From positions 62,001 through 126,000 of the forward strand of contig CAWIHF010000020.1 in the NCBI GenBank assembly GCA_963835885.1: a stretch of DNA of 64,000 nucleotides, read 5' to 3'. Positions 24,584-33,067 of this stretch are shown piece by piece. How positions within the stretch are numbered: position 1 is the stretch's first letter; each line of letters begins with the position of its first letter. The notes under the pieces are model-generated. The model made no database searches and had not been told where the DNA came from. It saw nothing but the letters and a program-made list of their open reading frames with translations. Made by a program: the position numbers and the translations under genes. Source of the stretch: Roseiarcus sp963835885 (GTDB lineage: Bacteria; Pseudomonadota; Alphaproteobacteria; Rhizobiales; Beijerinckiaceae).

Positions 24584-25590
24584 TGCGCGGCGGACGTCGG
24601 GAAACGCGCATGATCGCACGCAGATTTATCGCCGTCCTCGCCTTGTGCGTGAGCGCTTGTCTCGCAGGCCGCGCGGAAGCCGCCGACCGTCTGCGCATCT
24701 CGATCCAGAAGACTGGAACGGCGGCCTGGGAAATCGCGCTGATGAAGGCGCGCGGGCTCGACAAGGCGGCTGATCTCGACATCGAGACGACCGAGCTTGC
24801 CTCGACAGATGCCGGCAAGATTGCGCTCGAAGGCGGCGGCGCGGACATAATCATTTCGGATTGGCTCTGGGTCGCACGCGAACGGGGGCTCGGCGACAAG
24901 CTCCTGTTCACGCCCTATTCGAGCGCCCTCGGCGCGGTTATGGTGCCGAAGGATTCGCCGATCCGTGCGCTCGCCGATCTCACCGGCCGGTCCATCGGCG
25001 TCGCCGGCGGGCCGCTCGACAAGAGCTGGCTCCTGCTGCGAGCGGCGGCGCTGCGCGCTGGGCTCGACCTCGCCAAGGATGCGCGGCCGGTCTACGGCGC
25101 GCCGCCGCTCGTCGCGGAAAAGCTTGCAGAGGGCGAGACAAACTCCGCGCTCGAGTTCTGGAACTTTTCCGCCGATCTCGAGATGCGTGGCTTCCGCCGC
25201 GTGATCGAGATCTCCGATGTCGAGAAGGCGCTCGGCGCCAACGGTCCGGTCGCCATGATCGGCTATGTCTTCAGCGAATCCTTCGCTGCCGCGCACAAGG
25301 ACGTTCTCCGCCGCTTTTTCGGTGCGGTCGCCGCGGCGCGTAAGATTCTGGAGGAAGACCCGAGCGCCTGGAAGCCCATCAAGGCGCGCCTCTCGCTGAA
25401 AGACGAGGCGGCGCTCGACGTCTACCGCAAGCGCTATCTCGACGGCGTCCCCAGGCGAACGGTCGCGGAGGAGGCCGCGGACGCGCGCATCCTTTATCGG
25501 GCGATGGCGAACATCGGCGGCAAGCAGTTGGTCGGCAAAGCGACCGAGCTCGACACGGGGCTGTTCTACGATCCCACGACAGGCGAATAA
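24583..25590 (+). CDS. NitT/TauT-type ABC substrate-binding protein
   Basis: The 335-residue protein overlaps the permease stop by one base (TGATG). A signal peptide (MIARRFIAVLALCVSACLAG, cleaved at AEA) is followed by the type II binding fold: LRISIQKTGTAAWEIALMKA, GADIIISDWLWVARERGLGD, LTGRSIGVAGGPLDKSWLLL. The family feeds aliphatic sulfonates, nitrate, thiamine precursors or small organic acids to ABC importers. In this branch the usual ligand residues are not diagnostic, so the substrate is unknown. Position in the PQQ-associated operon of a methylotroph points to a methanol-oxidation need, such as a cofactor, metal complex or C1 compound; this is inference. Confidence 0.83.
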   Translation: MRGGRRETRMIARRFIAVLALCVSACLAGRAEAADRLRISIQKTGTAAWEIALMKARGLDKAADLDIETTELASTDAGKIALEGGGADIIISDWLWVARERGLGDKLLFTPYSSALGAVMVPKDSPIRALADLTGRSIGVAGGPLDKSWLLLRAAALRAGLDLAKDARPVYGAPPLVAEKLAEGETNSALEFWNFSADLEMRGFRRVIEISDVEKALGANGPVAMIGYVFSESFAAAHKDVLRRFFGAVAAARKILEEDPSAWKPIKARLSLKDEAALDVYRKRYLDGVPRRTVAEEAADARILYRAMANIGGKQLVGKATELDTGLFYDPTTGE

Positions 25591-25593
25591 CGG

Positions 25594-26334
25594 GTGACGA
25601 CGCGCCTCGTCTCGCTGCTGTCGCTCTTCGCGCTCTGGCAGATCGCCGCACATTTCGGCAACCCCCGGTTGCTGCCGAGCCCGGCGGTCGTTTTCGCGAC
25701 CATGAAGTCCGAGGCCGCGTCAGGCGCGCTGTTCGCGGCGCTCGGTGTTACGCTCGCCCGGGTGGCGGCGGCGTTCATTCTTGCGATGGCGGCCGGGTCG
25801 GCGATCGGCTACGTGATGGGGCGCAATGCGCTCTTCGATCGCGTGGCCGACCCCTGGGTCGTCATATTGTTAAATCTGCCGGCGCTCGTGATCATCGTCC
25901 TCGCATATGTCTGGGCGGGCCTCAACGAAACGGCGGCGATCGGCGCAGTCGCGCTCAATAAGTTGCCCAACGCAATCGTCACGATACGCGAAGGCGCCCG
26001 GGCCCTCGACGCCCGGCTCGACGAAATGGCGAACGTCTTCGGCTTCTCGCGAATGAGGCGGCTGCGCCACGTCGTCGCGCCGCAACTGGCGCCGTTTTTC
26101 GCCGCGGCGACACGCTCCGGCCTGTCGCTGGTGTGGAAGATCGTGCTGGTGGTCGAGTTGCTGGGCCGACCGAACGGGGTGGGCTTCGAAATCAATATGG
26201 CCTTCCAGCTGTTCGACGTACCGCTGCTGCTCGCTTATGCTTTGCCTTTCACGGCGATCATGCTGATCATCGAAACGCTCCTGGTCCAGCCCTTTGAACG
26301 TCACGTCTCCCGTTGGCGACCACGTCCGGCTTGA
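25594..26334 (+). CDS. NitT/TauT-type ABC permease
   Basis: GTG 25594 follows the binding-protein stop by three bases. The 246-residue permease has about six membrane helices and the cytosolic EAA loop (EGARALDARLDEMANVFGFS, then APQLAPFFAAATRSGLSLVW) that docks to the ATPase. The first helix (LVSLLSLFALWQIAAHF) includes the common ALWQ motif of this importer class. The final 41 bases overlap the next gene. It forms the channel for the substrate delivered by the preceding binding protein. Confidence 0.88.
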   Translation: MTTRLVSLLSLFALWQIAAHFGNPRLLPSPAVVFATMKSEAASGALFAALGVTLARVAAAFILAMAAGSAIGYVMGRNALFDRVADPWVVILLNLPALVIIVLAYVWAGLNETAAIGAVALNKLPNAIVTIREGARALDARLDEMANVFGFSRMRRLRHVVAPQLAPFFAAATRSGLSLVWKIVLVVELLGRPNGVGFEINMAFQLFDVPLLLAYALPFTAIMLIIETLLVQPFERHVSRWRPRPA

Positions 26335-27031
26335 AGCCCGCGTCGCGAACAAAACCGTTCGCACCGCCTCGGGCCAAAGCGTCCAGGTCATCGCGAAACT
26401 GTTCTTCGCGCTGGATGATGGCGAGACCGGCGCGCTGATCGGCCCGTCCGGCTGCGGTAAGTCGACCCTTATGCGCATTCTCGCCGGCCTCGACCGCAAT
26501 TTCGAGGGCTCCGTCCACATTCCCGCGAATGGGCGGATCGGCATGGCGTTTCAGGAGCCGCGGCTGCTGCCCTGGCGCAGCCTCGAGGACAATGTGCGGC
26601 TCGCGGCGCCCGCTGCGAACGAGGCCGAGATCGCCGCGCTCTTTGCCGCCCTCGGTCTTTCCGAGCATCGCACGCATTTCCCAGGCGAACTCTCGCTCGG
26701 CCTGGCGCGCCGAGCCGCGCTCGCGCGCGCTTTCGCGGTGCGTCCGACCTTGTTGCTGCTCGACGAGCCGTTCGTTTCGCTCGATGCGCCGCTGGCCCGG
26801 CAGATGCAGCGCGATCTGGCCCGCCTGGTCGAAAGTCGTCGCATGATCACCGTGCTCGTCACGCACGACGTCGAAGAGGCGATTGCTCTCGCCGACCGGA
26901 TATTCGTCCTTTCCGCTCGCCCTGCTCATGTGATCGGCGAAATCCACGTCGCCGCCCCACGTGCGGCGATGAACGGCGACCAGGCTCGCGCGGTCGCGGA
27001 GCGGATCGAGGTTTTGCGCGCAGGAACGTAG
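26294..27031 (+). CDS. NitT/TauT-type ABC ATP-binding protein with degenerate signature
   Basis: TTG 26294 gives 245 residues, starting within the permease gene; later starts would cut into the first strand. Motifs are Walker A IGPSGCGKSTL, Q-loop MAFQEPRLLPWRS, Walker B TLLLLDEPFVSLD and switch histidine LVTHDVEEA. The C-loop reads LSLGLARRAALARAF where LSGGQ-type residues are usual; the missing second glycine and glutamine would be expected to lower ATP hydrolysis, although this variant seems usual in this methylotroph branch. It completes the three-gene importer. Confidence 0.87.
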   Translation: MNVTSPVGDHVRLEARVANKTVRTASGQSVQVIAKLFFALDDGETGALIGPSGCGKSTLMRILAGLDRNFEGSVHIPANGRIGMAFQEPRLLPWRSLEDNVRLAAPAANEAEIAALFAALGLSEHRTHFPGELSLGLARRAALARAFAVRPTLLLLDEPFVSLDAPLARQMQRDLARLVESRRMITVLVTHDVEEAIALADRIFVLSARPAHVIGEIHVAAPRAAMNGDQARAVAERIEVLRAGT

Positions 27032-27046
27032 CCGAGGACTGCGCCG

Positions 27047-27550
27047 TCAGTCGGAGCCCCATTTGCGCACGCCCTCGTCGCCGAGCGCCCGCGCCGCGTC
27101 CTGGACGCGCATGCCCGCAATCAGCCGATCGGGGGCGATCTCGGCCAGCGGCACGAGGACGAAAGCGCGACGCAGAAGCTCCTTGTGCGGCAGGACCAGC
27201 CGCGGATCGGCCAAAACCTCCTCGCCATAAAAGAGGATGTCGATGTCGATGACGCGCGGTCCCCAGCGGATCGTCTCGACGCGGCCGAGATCGCGCTCGA
27301 TCCGCTTGACCGCATCGAGAAGTTCGAGCGGCGCGAGGCGCGTCGCGCCGATCGCGCAGGCGTTGGCGTAGTCGGGTTGATCGACGACGCCCCACGGCGC
27401 CGTGCGGTAGAACGACGACACCGCTCGGATCGCCACAATCCCGCGGCTTTGCAAGGCGTCGATTGCAGCGTGAATCGCCCCGACAGGGTCGCCGACATTG
27501 CCGCCGAGACCAATCCCGATGTCGACCGGCTCAAGCGCGCTCGATGGCAT
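27047..27550 (-). CDS. folK: 2-amino-4-hydroxy-6-hydroxymethyldihydropteridine pyrophosphokinase
   Basis: The start at ATG 27548-27550 gives 167 residues; an upstream ATG would add 23 residues inside folP. The N-terminus DIGIGLGGNVGDP is the FolK start motif. The substrate and ATP loops are SSFYRTAPWGVVDQPDYANA and ERDLGRVETIRWGPRVIDID, where GPR-x-ID-x-D binds magnesium and ATP. FolK transfers pyrophosphate to the pterin before FolP joins p-aminobenzoate in folate synthesis. The start overlaps the folP end by 20 bases. Confidence 0.94.
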   Translation of the reverse strand: MPSSALEPVDIGIGLGGNVGDPVGAIHAAIDALQSRGIVAIRAVSSFYRTAPWGVVDQPDYANACAIGATRLAPLELLDAVKRIERDLGRVETIRWGPRVIDIDILFYGEEVLADPRLVLPHKELLRRAFVLVPLAEIAPDRLIAGMRVQDAARALGDEGVRKWGSD

Positions 27551-28367
27551 CGAACACCTTGAAGGCGGCGGCGTGCTCGGCGGCGTCATGGACACGGAAA
27601 ACTGCGGCGCCCTGCGCAAGCGCCGCGAGATTGGCGGCGAGCGTGCCGATCAGCCGGTCATCGACGCCGGCGCCGAGCAAATCGCCGAACAAGCGCTTGC
27701 GCGACACGCCGATCAAAATCGGCAGGCCGAACGTGGCGCGCAGGCTCGCGGTCAGCGCAAGCGCCTTGAGATTCTGCGCCTTGTTCTTGCCGAAGCCGAT
27801 GCCGGGGTCGAGCAGGATGCGTCCGTGCGGAATGCCGGCCCGATCGGCGAGGGCGAGCGAGCGATCGAAGAAGCGGCGCAGGTCGGCTTCAACGTCCAGG
27901 TCGGGGTCGATGCTGTCCCGGTTGTGCATGATGACTAAGGCGGCGCCGCACTCGGCCACCACATCCGCCATCGCCGGGTCCTTTTGCAGTCCCCAGACGT
28001 CGTTGACGACGCCGACTCCCGCGGCGACGGCGCGGCGTGCAATTTCGGCCTTATAGGTATCGATCGAAAACGGCGCGTCAACTCTTGCCAGGAGAGGGGC
28101 GAGCAAAGGCTCCAGGCGACGCCATTCCTCGTCGAGCGGAACCGGCATGTGACCCGGCCGAGTCGATTCCGCCCCGACATCGATGATGTCGGCGCCGTCG
28201 GCTACGAGTTTGCGCGCCTGCGCAAGCGCTCGTTCGAGCGATTGAAAGCGGCCGCCGTCGGAAAAGGAATCCGGCGTCACATTGAGGATGCCCATGATGA
28301 CGGGCCTCACGCCAATGAGACGCAGAAAGGCGTCGCGGCGCTCTTCGATCTCGGGCCTAGAAGACAT
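27531..28367 (-). CDS. folP: Dihydropteroate synthase
   Basis: The 278-residue protein has the DHPS signatures PVIMGILNVTPDSFSDGGRF (residues about 22-41, pyrophosphate loop) and GADIIDVGAESTRPGH. Later barrel motifs are FSIDTYKAEIARRAV, VVNDVWGLQKDP, HGRILLDPGIGFGKNKAQNL and ILIGVSRKRLFGDLLG, the last being the RKR loop that holds the pterin. This is the ordinary folate enzyme, distinct from the H4MPT-linked DHPS-related protein at 16.9 kb. It is transcribed with folK. Confidence 0.95.
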   Translation of the reverse strand: MSSRPEIEERRDAFLRLIGVRPVIMGILNVTPDSFSDGGRFQSLERALAQARKLVADGADIIDVGAESTRPGHMPVPLDEEWRRLEPLLAPLLARVDAPFSIDTYKAEIARRAVAAGVGVVNDVWGLQKDPAMADVVAECGAALVIMHNRDSIDPDLDVEADLRRFFDRSLALADRAGIPHGRILLDPGIGFGKNKAQNLKALALTASLRATFGLPILIGVSRKRLFGDLLGAGVDDRLIGTLAANLAALAQGAAVFRVHDAAEHAAAFKVFDAIERA

Positions 28368-28375
28368 GGTGAACC

Positions 28376-28464
28376 GTCATTGCGAGGAGCGAAGCGACAA
28401 AGCAATCCAGTGATCGTAGGCCGGCGGCGGTGGCTCTGGATTGCTTCGCTTCGCTCGCAATGAC
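28376..28464. repeat. REP-like palindromic repeat
   Basis: A left arm GTCATTGCGAGGAGCGAAGC (28376 on) and a right arm ending CGCTTCGCTCGCAATGAC at 28464 are complementary over about 30 bases, enclosing a 25-base GC-rich loop. Both arms continue with CAATCCAG / CTGGATTG. The core GTCATTGCGAGGAGCGAAGC is a widespread intergenic repeat in alphaproteobacteria. It lies between folP and the dehydratase gene and may fold in mRNA or slow 3' decay. Confidence 0.75.
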
Positions 28465-28471
28465 GACCGGG

Positions 28472-28861
28472 TCATTTGGCCTCGTCATATTTGATATAGG
28501 CGAAACGCTGGTCGCCGGTTGGCGTTCCCTCGAGCGCGCCGCCCTCTTTGCCAGGGCGCCAGCACACAAATTCCTCGATCTTGCGCGCCAGTTCGAAGTC
28601 CTTGTCGGTAATTCCCTTCGCGCTATGCGTTTGCAATTTCACTTCGGCCCAGGCGTAGGAGGCGCGGATGTCCGGGTGGTGCCAGGCGGCTTCCGCAAGG
28701 TGGCCGACCGCGTTGATCACCATCAGCGTTCCCTTCCAGCTCGCGGTGCGAAAAGTCCGTCTGATCCAGCCGTTTTCGTAATGCCAGTGCGGAAGCTCGC
28801 GGCGGAGCCGTTGTTCGATCTCGTCCGTTTCGTAGACACGCTCTTTCAAATCTTGGGCCAT
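28472..28861 (-). CDS. 4a-hydroxytetrahydrobiopterin dehydratase (pterin carbinolamine dehydratase)
   Basis: ATG 28859-28861 gives 129 residues, preceded by GGAGGAAGG. The pattern ELPHWHYENGWIRRTFRTAS...VGHLAEAAWHHPDIRASYAW holds the paired histidines (HHP) and the tryptophan-rich active site of the family. The C-terminal KGITDKDFELARKIEEFVCW is also conserved. The usual role is dehydration of the 4a-carbinolamine formed by pterin-dependent hydroxylases. In methylotrophs it often sits with H4MPT and folate genes, so a pterin-recycling role is equally likely. No aromatic hydroxylase gene is in view. Confidence 0.87.
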   Translation of the reverse strand: MAQDLKERVYETDEIEQRLRRELPHWHYENGWIRRTFRTASWKGTLMVINAVGHLAEAAWHHPDIRASYAWAEVKLQTHSAKGITDKDFELARKIEEFVCWRPGKEGGALEGTPTGDQRFAYIKYDEAK

Positions 28862-28983
28862 CGACCTTCCTCCGATCAATGAGGGGCGGCGTGTGGACGC
28901 CATGCGCGCAAGGCTCTGGACGCCGCACGAAGCTTACATTGCATAGCACAAAAGCGCTTCGGCCGCCCGTTCAAACGACAATA

Positions 28984-30210
28984 TCACTTCACCAGCGGGC
29001 AACCGCCTTGCTCGAGCGGACGGAAGGCGGCCTCCGGCGGAATCGTTTCTACGAGATCGTAGACGTCATACCGGCTCTTCGATTGCCCCGGCGCCTTGAC
29101 CCTGAACACGTACATCGCGTGCGTCGCGCGCCCGTCGGGCCGCACCACGACGCGGCCGAACAGCGGATCGTCGATCGGCGACTTCTTCATTTCGGCGAGC
29201 ACCCGGTCGCCTTCGATCGTTCCCGCCGACTTGGCGGCGCGCAAATACGCCAGCGTCGCCGAGTAGGCCGCCGCCTGGTCCTCGGTGGGCATCCTGCCGG
29301 CCATGCGTTCGGCGAAGCGCGCGCTGAAGGCGCGAGTCGAATCGTTCAGATCCCAGTAGAACGCCTCGGACAGGATCAGGCCTTGCGCAGCCTTGAGCCC
29401 AAGCGCATCGATGTCGGTGATCTGCAAGAACAGCGCCGCCAGCCGTTTGTCGGGCCCAAGGATTTGGAATTCGGCCGCCTGGCGGATCGCGTTGATCGCA
29501 TCGGCGCCTGTGTCGGCAAGGGCAATGACTTTGGCGCCCGATGCTTGCGCTTGCAACAGATAGGAGCCGAAATCGGTCGCGCCGAGCGGATGCGCGACCG
29601 AGCCGACCACCGAACCGCCGGCTTTGACGATCGCCTCCGTCGCATCGCGCTGCAGCGCCTTGCCGAGTGCGTATTCGAAGCTGATGAAGAACCAACTCGA
29701 CCCGCCCATCTGAGTGATCGTCCGGCCGACAGCGGAGCCGAGCGCCCAGGTGTCCAGCGCCCATTGCACCGTCGTCGGTTGACAGAATTTTCCGGTCAGG
29801 TCCGAGGTGGCCGTCGCCGAGGCTAGCATCGCGCGGTTCTTATTGTGCATCAGGTTGTTGACGGCAAGACCGACGCCCGAATTGGCCAGGTCGACGATTG
29901 CGTCAACCCCCTCCTCGTCTACCCAACGCCGCGCGATTGCGACCCCGATGTCGGGCTTATTCTGATGGTCGGCGGAAACGATTTCGACACTCAATCCGCC
30001 GGCCTCTTTGGCGAAGTCCTCGGCCGCCAGCTGCGCACCGACGAGGGATCCCTTGCCGACCTGGTCGGCGAACGGACCGGAGAAATCGGACAAGACGCCG
30101 ATCTTGATCGTGTCACCCGGAATTTGCGCAGAGGCGGCCGAGGCCAAGCTGGCCAGCGCGGCGGCGGCGAACACGGCGCCAAAGATCGACCGCTTGAACC
30201 CTGTCGGCAT
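28984..30210 (-). CDS. Branched-chain-type ABC substrate-binding protein
   Basis: The start is ATG 30208-30210 with GGAGGAACG upstream, not the far upstream ATG of the open frame. The 408-residue protein has a signal peptide (MPTGFKRSIFGAVFAAAALA, cleaved at ASA before QIPGD). The mature part has the type I binding fold: IKIGVLSDFSGPFADQVGKG, VEIVSADHQNKPDIGVAIAR, VDAIVDLANSGVGLAVNNLM. The family covers amino acids, urea and short amides. No permease or ATPase is adjacent, so it is an orphan component in this window. In C1 gene neighbourhoods such orphans often accompany methanol oxidation genes. Confidence 0.87.
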   Translation of the reverse strand: MPTGFKRSIFGAVFAAAALASLASAASAQIPGDTIKIGVLSDFSGPFADQVGKGSLVGAQLAAEDFAKEAGGLSVEIVSADHQNKPDIGVAIARRWVDEEGVDAIVDLANSGVGLAVNNLMHNKNRAMLASATATSDLTGKFCQPTTVQWALDTWALGSAVGRTITQMGGSSWFFISFEYALGKALQRDATEAIVKAGGSVVGSVAHPLGATDFGSYLLQAQASGAKVIALADTGADAINAIRQAAEFQILGPDKRLAALFLQITDIDALGLKAAQGLILSEAFYWDLNDSTRAFSARFAERMAGRMPTEDQAAAYSATLAYLRAAKSAGTIEGDRVLAEMKKSPIDDPLFGRVVVRPDGRATHAMYVFRVKAPGQSKSRYDVYDLVETIPPEAAFRPLEQGGCPLVK

Positions 30211-30463
30211 AGGGCGTTCCTCCAGGCTCTGATCCGGTCCAACGATCTGGCGACCGCTACCACCCGGGCATCCCAGACTGCATTCTGATACTGCAATCGT
30301 CGGGGGCGGCGAACAAGACTGATGCGGCGGCAGTCTTGAGCGCCGTGCTCGCGATGGGTTGTCAGATAGGATGAAGAGCGGCAGGGTCAGGGTCGATCCG
30401 CCACTTGCTCCGCGAATGTCGCAACAAAGCGCCGGGCAGGGGGGAGGCGTAAGGGATAAGCAG

Positions 30464-31063
30464 ATGACCGATCGCGAAATCAGCACCGGTTACGACAGGA
30501 AGGCTGAGGCTCGGTATCGTTGGCGCGGTTGCGGGCGTGGGCCGCTCGCTTCGATCGCGCTTGCAGCCTTGCTGATACTGATATCTGCCGCGGTTGGCGG
30601 TCGCCCGGCAGCGGCGCCGGAGGCGTCTCACCAGGTCAAGACGGTCGCGCTGCTCAGCGTCCAATTTCTGAACGACCATCAGGATCTCGAGCCGACGACC
30701 GACAAGGAGCGGGCTCGCCTCGCGTCCATCGGGGATCTTTTCAAATCGAAGCTCCAAGCGTCGCGCCGCTATAAATTCGTGCCGATACCCGCCGAAGCTG
30801 CAGCGAAAATCGCGGCCGGACCGCGGATCGGCGATTGCGGCGGCTGCGCGTACGACTATGGCAAGCAACTGGGAGCAGATATCGTTGCTTGGATCGTTGT
30901 TCAGAAGGTTTCAGACCTGATACTCAACATCAACGTTTACATGGCCGACGTCGCGGACAAGAAATTGACATTCGTCCATAGCGTGGACATTCGCGGTAAC
31001 ACGGATAAATCATGGACGCGAGGTATGACCTATCTGGTGAAGAACTACATTCTGCCCGGCTAA
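30464..31063 (+). CDS. DUF2380-like secreted protein
   Basis: ATG 30464 is chosen (AAGGGA upstream) over ATG 30359 and ATG 30416. The 199-residue protein has a signal anchor (LASIALAALLILISAAVGGR). The exported domain reads KTVALLSVQFLNDHQDLEPT, KFVPIPAEAAAKIAAG, GDCGGCAYDYGKQLGADIVA, then WIVVQKVSDLILNINVYMAD, the DUF2380 pattern with a CGGC motif. Proteins of this group are found mostly in methylotrophs near PQQ or lanthanide-dependent dehydrogenase genes; function unknown. It is divergent from the binding-protein gene at 28984. Confidence 0.75.
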   Translation: MTDREISTGYDRKAEARYRWRGCGRGPLASIALAALLILISAAVGGRPAAAPEASHQVKTVALLSVQFLNDHQDLEPTTDKERARLASIGDLFKSKLQASRRYKFVPIPAEAAAKIAAGPRIGDCGGCAYDYGKQLGADIVAWIVVQKVSDLILNINVYMADVADKKLTFVHSVDIRGNTDKSWTRGMTYLVKNYILPG

Positions 31064-31624
31064 AAATTGGCGAAGCGACCGATTGCCAGTTCCGCCGTCG
31101 CTCTGCACCAAGCTGACACTATAACGCTTCGGCGCGGTCAATTTTTCTCGCAACCGACCCCATGATTGCGCGCCTACCTGACCAATTCTTCACCTCCTTG
31201 CCGTTATAAGGGGCAGGGCGACGCGATCAAGTTGGGATCTGTCTACAGTCCGCGGGCGCGGATGCGTTTCTCGGGCGACTGACACGCCAAATTTCCCAAT
31301 ATCTTTAGAATTTATGAATATCGCTCTGGAGCGTCACAAGTCGTAGAACAGTTATCGGTGGGTAAGCTCCAGTGAATTTTTCTGGCTATATCCGCCTAAC
31401 ACGCACCGGCAGCTACGGAAAGCGTCTCAATTCCAATCATCCGATGGTGCGTGAGGTGGAAGTCGGGATTGGAGACAATCTTCGGCGACTTGGATCTTCG
31501 CTGCTGGCATGGAGCTTGCGTGAGTCGGATGTGTCTCGTGAGGAAGCGGCCGACGGATCGATCACATCGCCAAGCGGCGCGGTGCGGTCGGGATGGGTCG
31601 GACCCGCCGCACGTGAGACAGGCC
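31064..31624. other. Intergenic region, 560 bp
   Basis: AT-richer than its surroundings, especially at 31290-31340 (CCCAATATCTTTAGAATTTATG), which suggests promoter DNA. No gene with recognised features, no tRNA and no repeat were found. Confidence 0.4.
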
Positions 31625-31849
31625 GTGAATCCATTCCTCGTCTACATCTTTGTCTGCGCCGCCTCCACGGCGCCCGGCGACTGCGATAGGCATAGCGCGA
31701 TCGACGTCGTGCTCGGGCCCGAAGCCAGCAATGAAATCATGTGCGGCTTGGCGGCCCAGGAAATGTTCGCACGGACCTCGATCCTGCCCAAAGACGGGGA
31801 ATATGTAAAAATCTCCTGCGTTCGGCGTCGTACGCTTGCCGAAAATTAA
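31625..31849 (+). CDS. Small conserved hypothetical protein
   Basis: From GTG 31625 a 74-residue protein reads VNPFLVYIFVCAASTAPGDC, then DRHSAIDVVLGPEASNEIMC and GLAAQEMFARTSILPKDGEY. I recognise the DRHSAIDVVLGPE...CGLAAQEM pattern as that of small uncharacterised proteins of Hyphomicrobiales, with three to four spaced cysteines. The hydrophobic start could be a short signal or anchor. The reading frame upstream of the GTG remains open but has no protein-like content. Confidence 0.6.
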   Translation: MNPFLVYIFVCAASTAPGDCDRHSAIDVVLGPEASNEIMCGLAAQEMFARTSILPKDGEYVKISCVRRRTLAEN

Positions 31850-32095
31850 CACGGCAGGAAAGTTTCAAACGTCCGTCCAGCACGCCGACGTGGGGAAGTC
31901 ATCCTTCAATCCGCATGACTCTCGCCGCGCCGTCGCCCTGCCGTCGCCCACGCCTTCTTGCCCGCAAAGACGAAATATCGCAGGGAATCCGGTCCCGCAA
32001 AGGGGCGATCGGTCGAAGCCCAGACTGCCCTGGTCATTCGTCGCGTCGCCGTGCTAGGCGACCGCCCGGCAGCGCTTACGAGGAGTGATCGCGGC

Positions 32096-32785
32096 ATGCC
32101 TGCGGCGGAACAACACTTCGTCCATCGCGGCCAGTGGCTGCGCGCCGCGGTGCTTGGGGCGAATGACGGCATCATTTCGACGGCGAGCCTAATCGTCGGC
32201 GTCGCCGCCGCCGCCGCCGGACGGGACGAAATCCTGACCGCCGCCTTCGCCGGCCTGACGGCCGGGGCGATGTCGATGGCGGCAGGCGAATATGTCTCGG
32301 TCAGCTCCCAGGCCGATTCCGAGGCTGCCGACATCGAGCGGGAAAAGCGTGGCCTCGAGGAAAGGCCGTCGTCGGAGTTGCAAGAGCTGACGCAGATCTA
32401 CGTTGACCGCGGCTTGACCTCGACGCTTGCCCGCGAGGTCGCCGAGCAGTTGATGGCGAGGGACGCGCTCAGCGCCCATGCGCGCGACGAACTCGGCTTC
32501 GCCGAAGGCTCTGAGGCTAATCCCGTCGTCGCCGCAGGGGCTTCCGCGGTGGCTTTCAGCCTCGGCGCTGCGCTCCCGACGGTCGCCGCCTTTATCGCGC
32601 CGCGAGAAACCCTGGTCGCAGCCGTGTCGATCGCGGCGCTGATCTTCCTGGCCGTGCTGGGCGCGCTCGGCGCCTGGATGGGCGGCGCTCCAGTGGTCAA
32701 GCCGGCTGTGCGGGTCGCCTTCTGGGGCGCCTTCGCCATGGCCGTAACGGCGGGCATCGGCGCGCTGGTCGGCAAGGCCGTGTAG
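32096..32785 (+). CDS. VIT1/CCC1-family iron/manganese transporter
   Basis: ATG 32096 follows GAGGAGTGATCG. The 229-residue protein starts with the family signature LRAAVLGANDGIISTASLIV in TM1, then AGLTAGAMSMAAGEYVSVSS in TM2, with the metal-path glycines and methionines. A cytosolic acidic helix region (EREKRGLEERPSSELQELTQ) matches the metal-binding domain of VIT proteins. TM3-TM5 follow (ASAVAFSLGAALPTVAAF, VSIAALIFLAVLGALGAWMG, VAFWGAFAMAVTAGIGALVG). Such proteins move Fe2+ or Mn2+ out of the cytosol. It stands alone. Confidence 0.9.
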   Translation: MPAAEQHFVHRGQWLRAAVLGANDGIISTASLIVGVAAAAAGRDEILTAAFAGLTAGAMSMAAGEYVSVSSQADSEAADIEREKRGLEERPSSELQELTQIYVDRGLTSTLAREVAEQLMARDALSAHARDELGFAEGSEANPVVAAGASAVAFSLGAALPTVAAFIAPRETLVAAVSIAALIFLAVLGALGAWMGGAPVVKPAVRVAFWGAFAMAVTAGIGALVGKAV

Positions 32786-33067
32786 GACCGGGGACCGCTC
32801 ACAGGGCCGCGTCGCGCCCGAAAGCCGAGCATCGTACGCGAGGCGGTTGAAAATCGAGGCTGCGCCATTCTTCGAAATCGAGCGCGCCGGTCGAACTCGT
32901 CGACATCCGCCGCTTTAACGAAAGATCTGTCTACATCATCCGCTGCAAAGAGGTTTGCGCAGCGTCGGCAAGTCGCCGCGGCGATCCGCAAAACCGCCAG
33001 AACTTGAGCTTGCGGTCTTTCTCCTTTAGGAGTTTTACGCTTGTGGGCGTCGGAAGGAGCGACAACA

